A DNA stretch of 36,688 nucleotides from Enterococcus sp. ZJ1622 (lineage in GTDB: Bacteria > Bacillota > Bacilli > Lactobacillales > Enterococcaceae), in assembly GCF_011038845.1 (NCBI RefSeq), contig NZ_JAAKDW010000018.1, positions 1 to 36,688 on the forward strand. The letters are read 5' to 3'. Positions 35,841 through 36,688 of the stretch are shown here, in pieces; the first letter of the stretch is position 1; each line of letters opens with the position of its first letter. A model generated the notes under the pieces. The model searched no databases. It worked only from the letters and a program-made list of their open reading frames with translations, and had not been told where the DNA came from. A program made the position numbers and the translations under genes.

Positions 35841-36066
35841 TTATTCAGATCAGGTGAGAGTAATGATAGCTGAACAAGAATATAAAGATTATAAAGATTA
35901 TAAAGAATCTGACCCAGTAAAAATAATAATTAATCAAACTACAAAAGGAGCCCAACGTGAAAAAGAGAAAACGGTGGTTGATCCCACTGATCGGCGTACT
36001 CATACTTTTAGGAATAGGAGGAAAATTAGTGATAGACAAGCAAAACAAAGCAGAAAAGCTACATGA
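35830..36066 (+). pseudogene. Truncated 5' stub of a hydrolase-type ORF
   Basis: The first 36 residues (MSSNYSDQVRVMIAEQEYKD to KIIINQ) parallel the start of the partial ORF at 36372 (DEEKVMIARKEYDNL, then PIKI). After KIIINQ the frame runs into the leader and start of DUF1310 copy B and reads that gene out of frame, so the end of the ORF is not real. GGAGGGAGA precedes the ATG. A 9-bp unit TATAAAGAT is repeated three times (the last copy with one change), encoding YKD-YKD-YKE. Best read as a gene whose body was lost by recombination, though the short peptide could still be made. Confidence 0.7.
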
Positions 36067-36385
36067 AGAAATGATCAAAGTCGTAAAAAGTGAGGAAGCA
36101 AAAAAAGCTATAGAAAGGAGTCTAATCATTTTAGATAGGAATGCTTTTTCTTCAGAAGGAATCATTCAATCATATGAAGTAGATTATACAAGTATCAGTA
36201 AAAATCCGATGGGTGGAATCATGTTGACTATTCATATTAACGGAAAGGAAGAATTAGATTATCACCCTATATTGATGAAATATGATAAACGCGATGTAAA
36301 AGTTGACTCTTCTAGTTATTCCCCAATCTTAGATCGATTACTACAAGAAGGAGAAGAAAAAGGAGAAAAAAATGTACACAGATGA
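35957..36385 (+). CDS. DUF1310 family membrane-anchored protein, copy B
   Basis: A 142-aa protein with the same layout as copy A: basic start, membrane helix at residues 6-26, stalk, outside domain with SSEGIIQSYEVDYTSI and NPMGGIMLTIHIN. The start is a GTG with AAAAGGAG 6 nt upstream. After codon 49 it shares only scattered residues with copy A and ends in a Glu/Lys tail (EEKGEKNVHR). It overlaps the next ORF by 14 nt, so the two should be translated together. Confidence 0.85.
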   Translation: MKKRKRWLIPLIGVLILLGIGGKLVIDKQNKAEKLHEEMIKVVKSEEAKKAIERSLIILDRNAFSSEGIIQSYEVDYTSISKNPMGGIMLTIHINGKEELDYHPILMKYDKRDVKVDSSSYSPILDRLLQEGEEKGEKNVHR

Positions 36386-36688
36386 GGAAAAAGTAATGAT
36401 TGCTAGAAAAGAGTACGATAATTTGAAAATTAGCTACCCAATAAAAATTGATGAAAATAAAAAGACAATCGGCTACATCTCCCAAGTCATCAACAAGCCC
36501 TCCGGCGAACAATCTTTTGTCATCACCCACACGGACCGTTTCGTTTCTCCGGTTGCGCCTCTGCCGGAAAGACTGGCAGTCAAAGAAGTAACGGTGCTTT
36601 ACCGCGGTTCGACAGGTGTAGATAACATCAAGGGACAAAGTGGCGATGTGTGGCAAGACTGGGTCGTCAACAATGTGGACATTGCCCG
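36372..36688 (+). CDS. Lipase-like alpha/beta hydrolase, N-terminal part (runs off window)
   Basis: 105 codons are present. After a charged start (MYTDEEKVMIARKEYD), the segment VKEVTVLYRGSTGVDNIK followed by DVWQDWVVNN resembles the strand and oxyanion region before the nucleophile elbow of class 3-type lipases; the GxSxG site would lie beyond the window. There is no signal peptide, so any export would need a non-Sec route. AAGGAG with 6-nt spacing precedes the ATG. The first 105 bases are about 30% GC and the next 105 about 55%, an abrupt change. The function is inferred. Confidence 0.6.
   Translation, partial: MYTDEEKVMIARKEYDNLKISYPIKIDENKKTIGYISQVINKPSGEQSFVITHTDRFVSPVAPLPERLAVKEVTVLYRGSTGVDNIKGQSGDVWQDWVVNNVDIA

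Noticed and set aside
35225-36165. Two minus-strand ORFs opposite the DUF1310 genes, similar to each other
   Set aside because: Their similarity only mirrors the duplicated coding strand; the hydrophobic content comes from antisense of Lys-rich codons.
1-36688. CRISPR arrays, tRNA and rRNA genes
   Set aside because: No regularly spaced repeats and no tRNA or rRNA landmarks were seen on either strand.

Overview
The window is a chromosomal segment of a low-GC Gram-positive bacterium. Gene content and order point to Enterococcus, most like E. faecium. The main markers are the bgsA-bgsB glycolipid glucosyltransferase pair next to a fabT-led fatty acid operon, a CtsR-controlled clpE, the yqeG-yqeH-yhbY-nadD-yqeK-rsfS-yqeM block, a threonine T-box before thrS, and DUF1827 and DUF1310 proteins. 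Species assignment rests on recognition only; no database search was possible.

Layout. 1-125: folded sequence resembling the right end of an IS200/IS605 (TnpB-type) element. 213-3368: a small charged ORF, DUF1827 (-) and clpE (-) with a CtsR box. 3910-5903: ptsH-ptsI, the general PTS phosphorelay. 6076-8366: bgsA-bgsB, which make the glucosyl-diacylglycerol anchor of lipoteichoic acid. 8455-10678: a 3-hydroxyisobutyrate dehydrogenase-like enzyme, a DUF1797 protein and, on the opposite strand, a UvrC-like GIY-YIG protein. 10985-19664: fabT-fabH-acpP-fabD-fabG-fabF-accB-fabZ-accC-accD-accA, nearly a complete type II fatty acid synthesis operon. It lacks an enoyl-ACP reductase gene and has FabT-type palindromes (TTTGA-N3-TCAAA) at its head. 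19869-24193: a ribosome assembly/NAD/RNA block ending in a methyltransferase. 24290-27935: tmcAL, a YebC-family translation factor, an unrecognised 214-aa protein and a membrane-anchored two-repeat protein. 27986-30265: helD (-). 30468-32503: a P1B-type metal ATPase and a 4-oxalocrotonate tautomerase-like protein. 32518-34768: T-box and thrS.

The last 1.9 kb is accessory DNA. A transposase C-terminal remnant (-) is followed by two DUF1310 membrane-anchored proteins. Their first 49 codons are 94% identical at the DNA level, but their C-terminal halves diverge. Each overlaps the start of a second ORF. The first of these is a stub of about 36 codons. The second runs off the window and looks like the N-terminus of a lipase-like alpha/beta hydrolase. 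This repeated 'anchored partner + hydrolase' module, with one decayed copy, is the best candidate here for an under-described system, possibly a secreted toxin with its immunity or accessory protein.

Most of the rest is housekeeping. Finer points of interest are the apparent AUA or AUC start of rsfS, a terminator palindrome that encodes the end of the GIY-YIG protein, a terminator directly abutting a Shine-Dalgarno sequence, three FabT-like boxes of which one is remote, and a family of GCTGGRACA hairpins.
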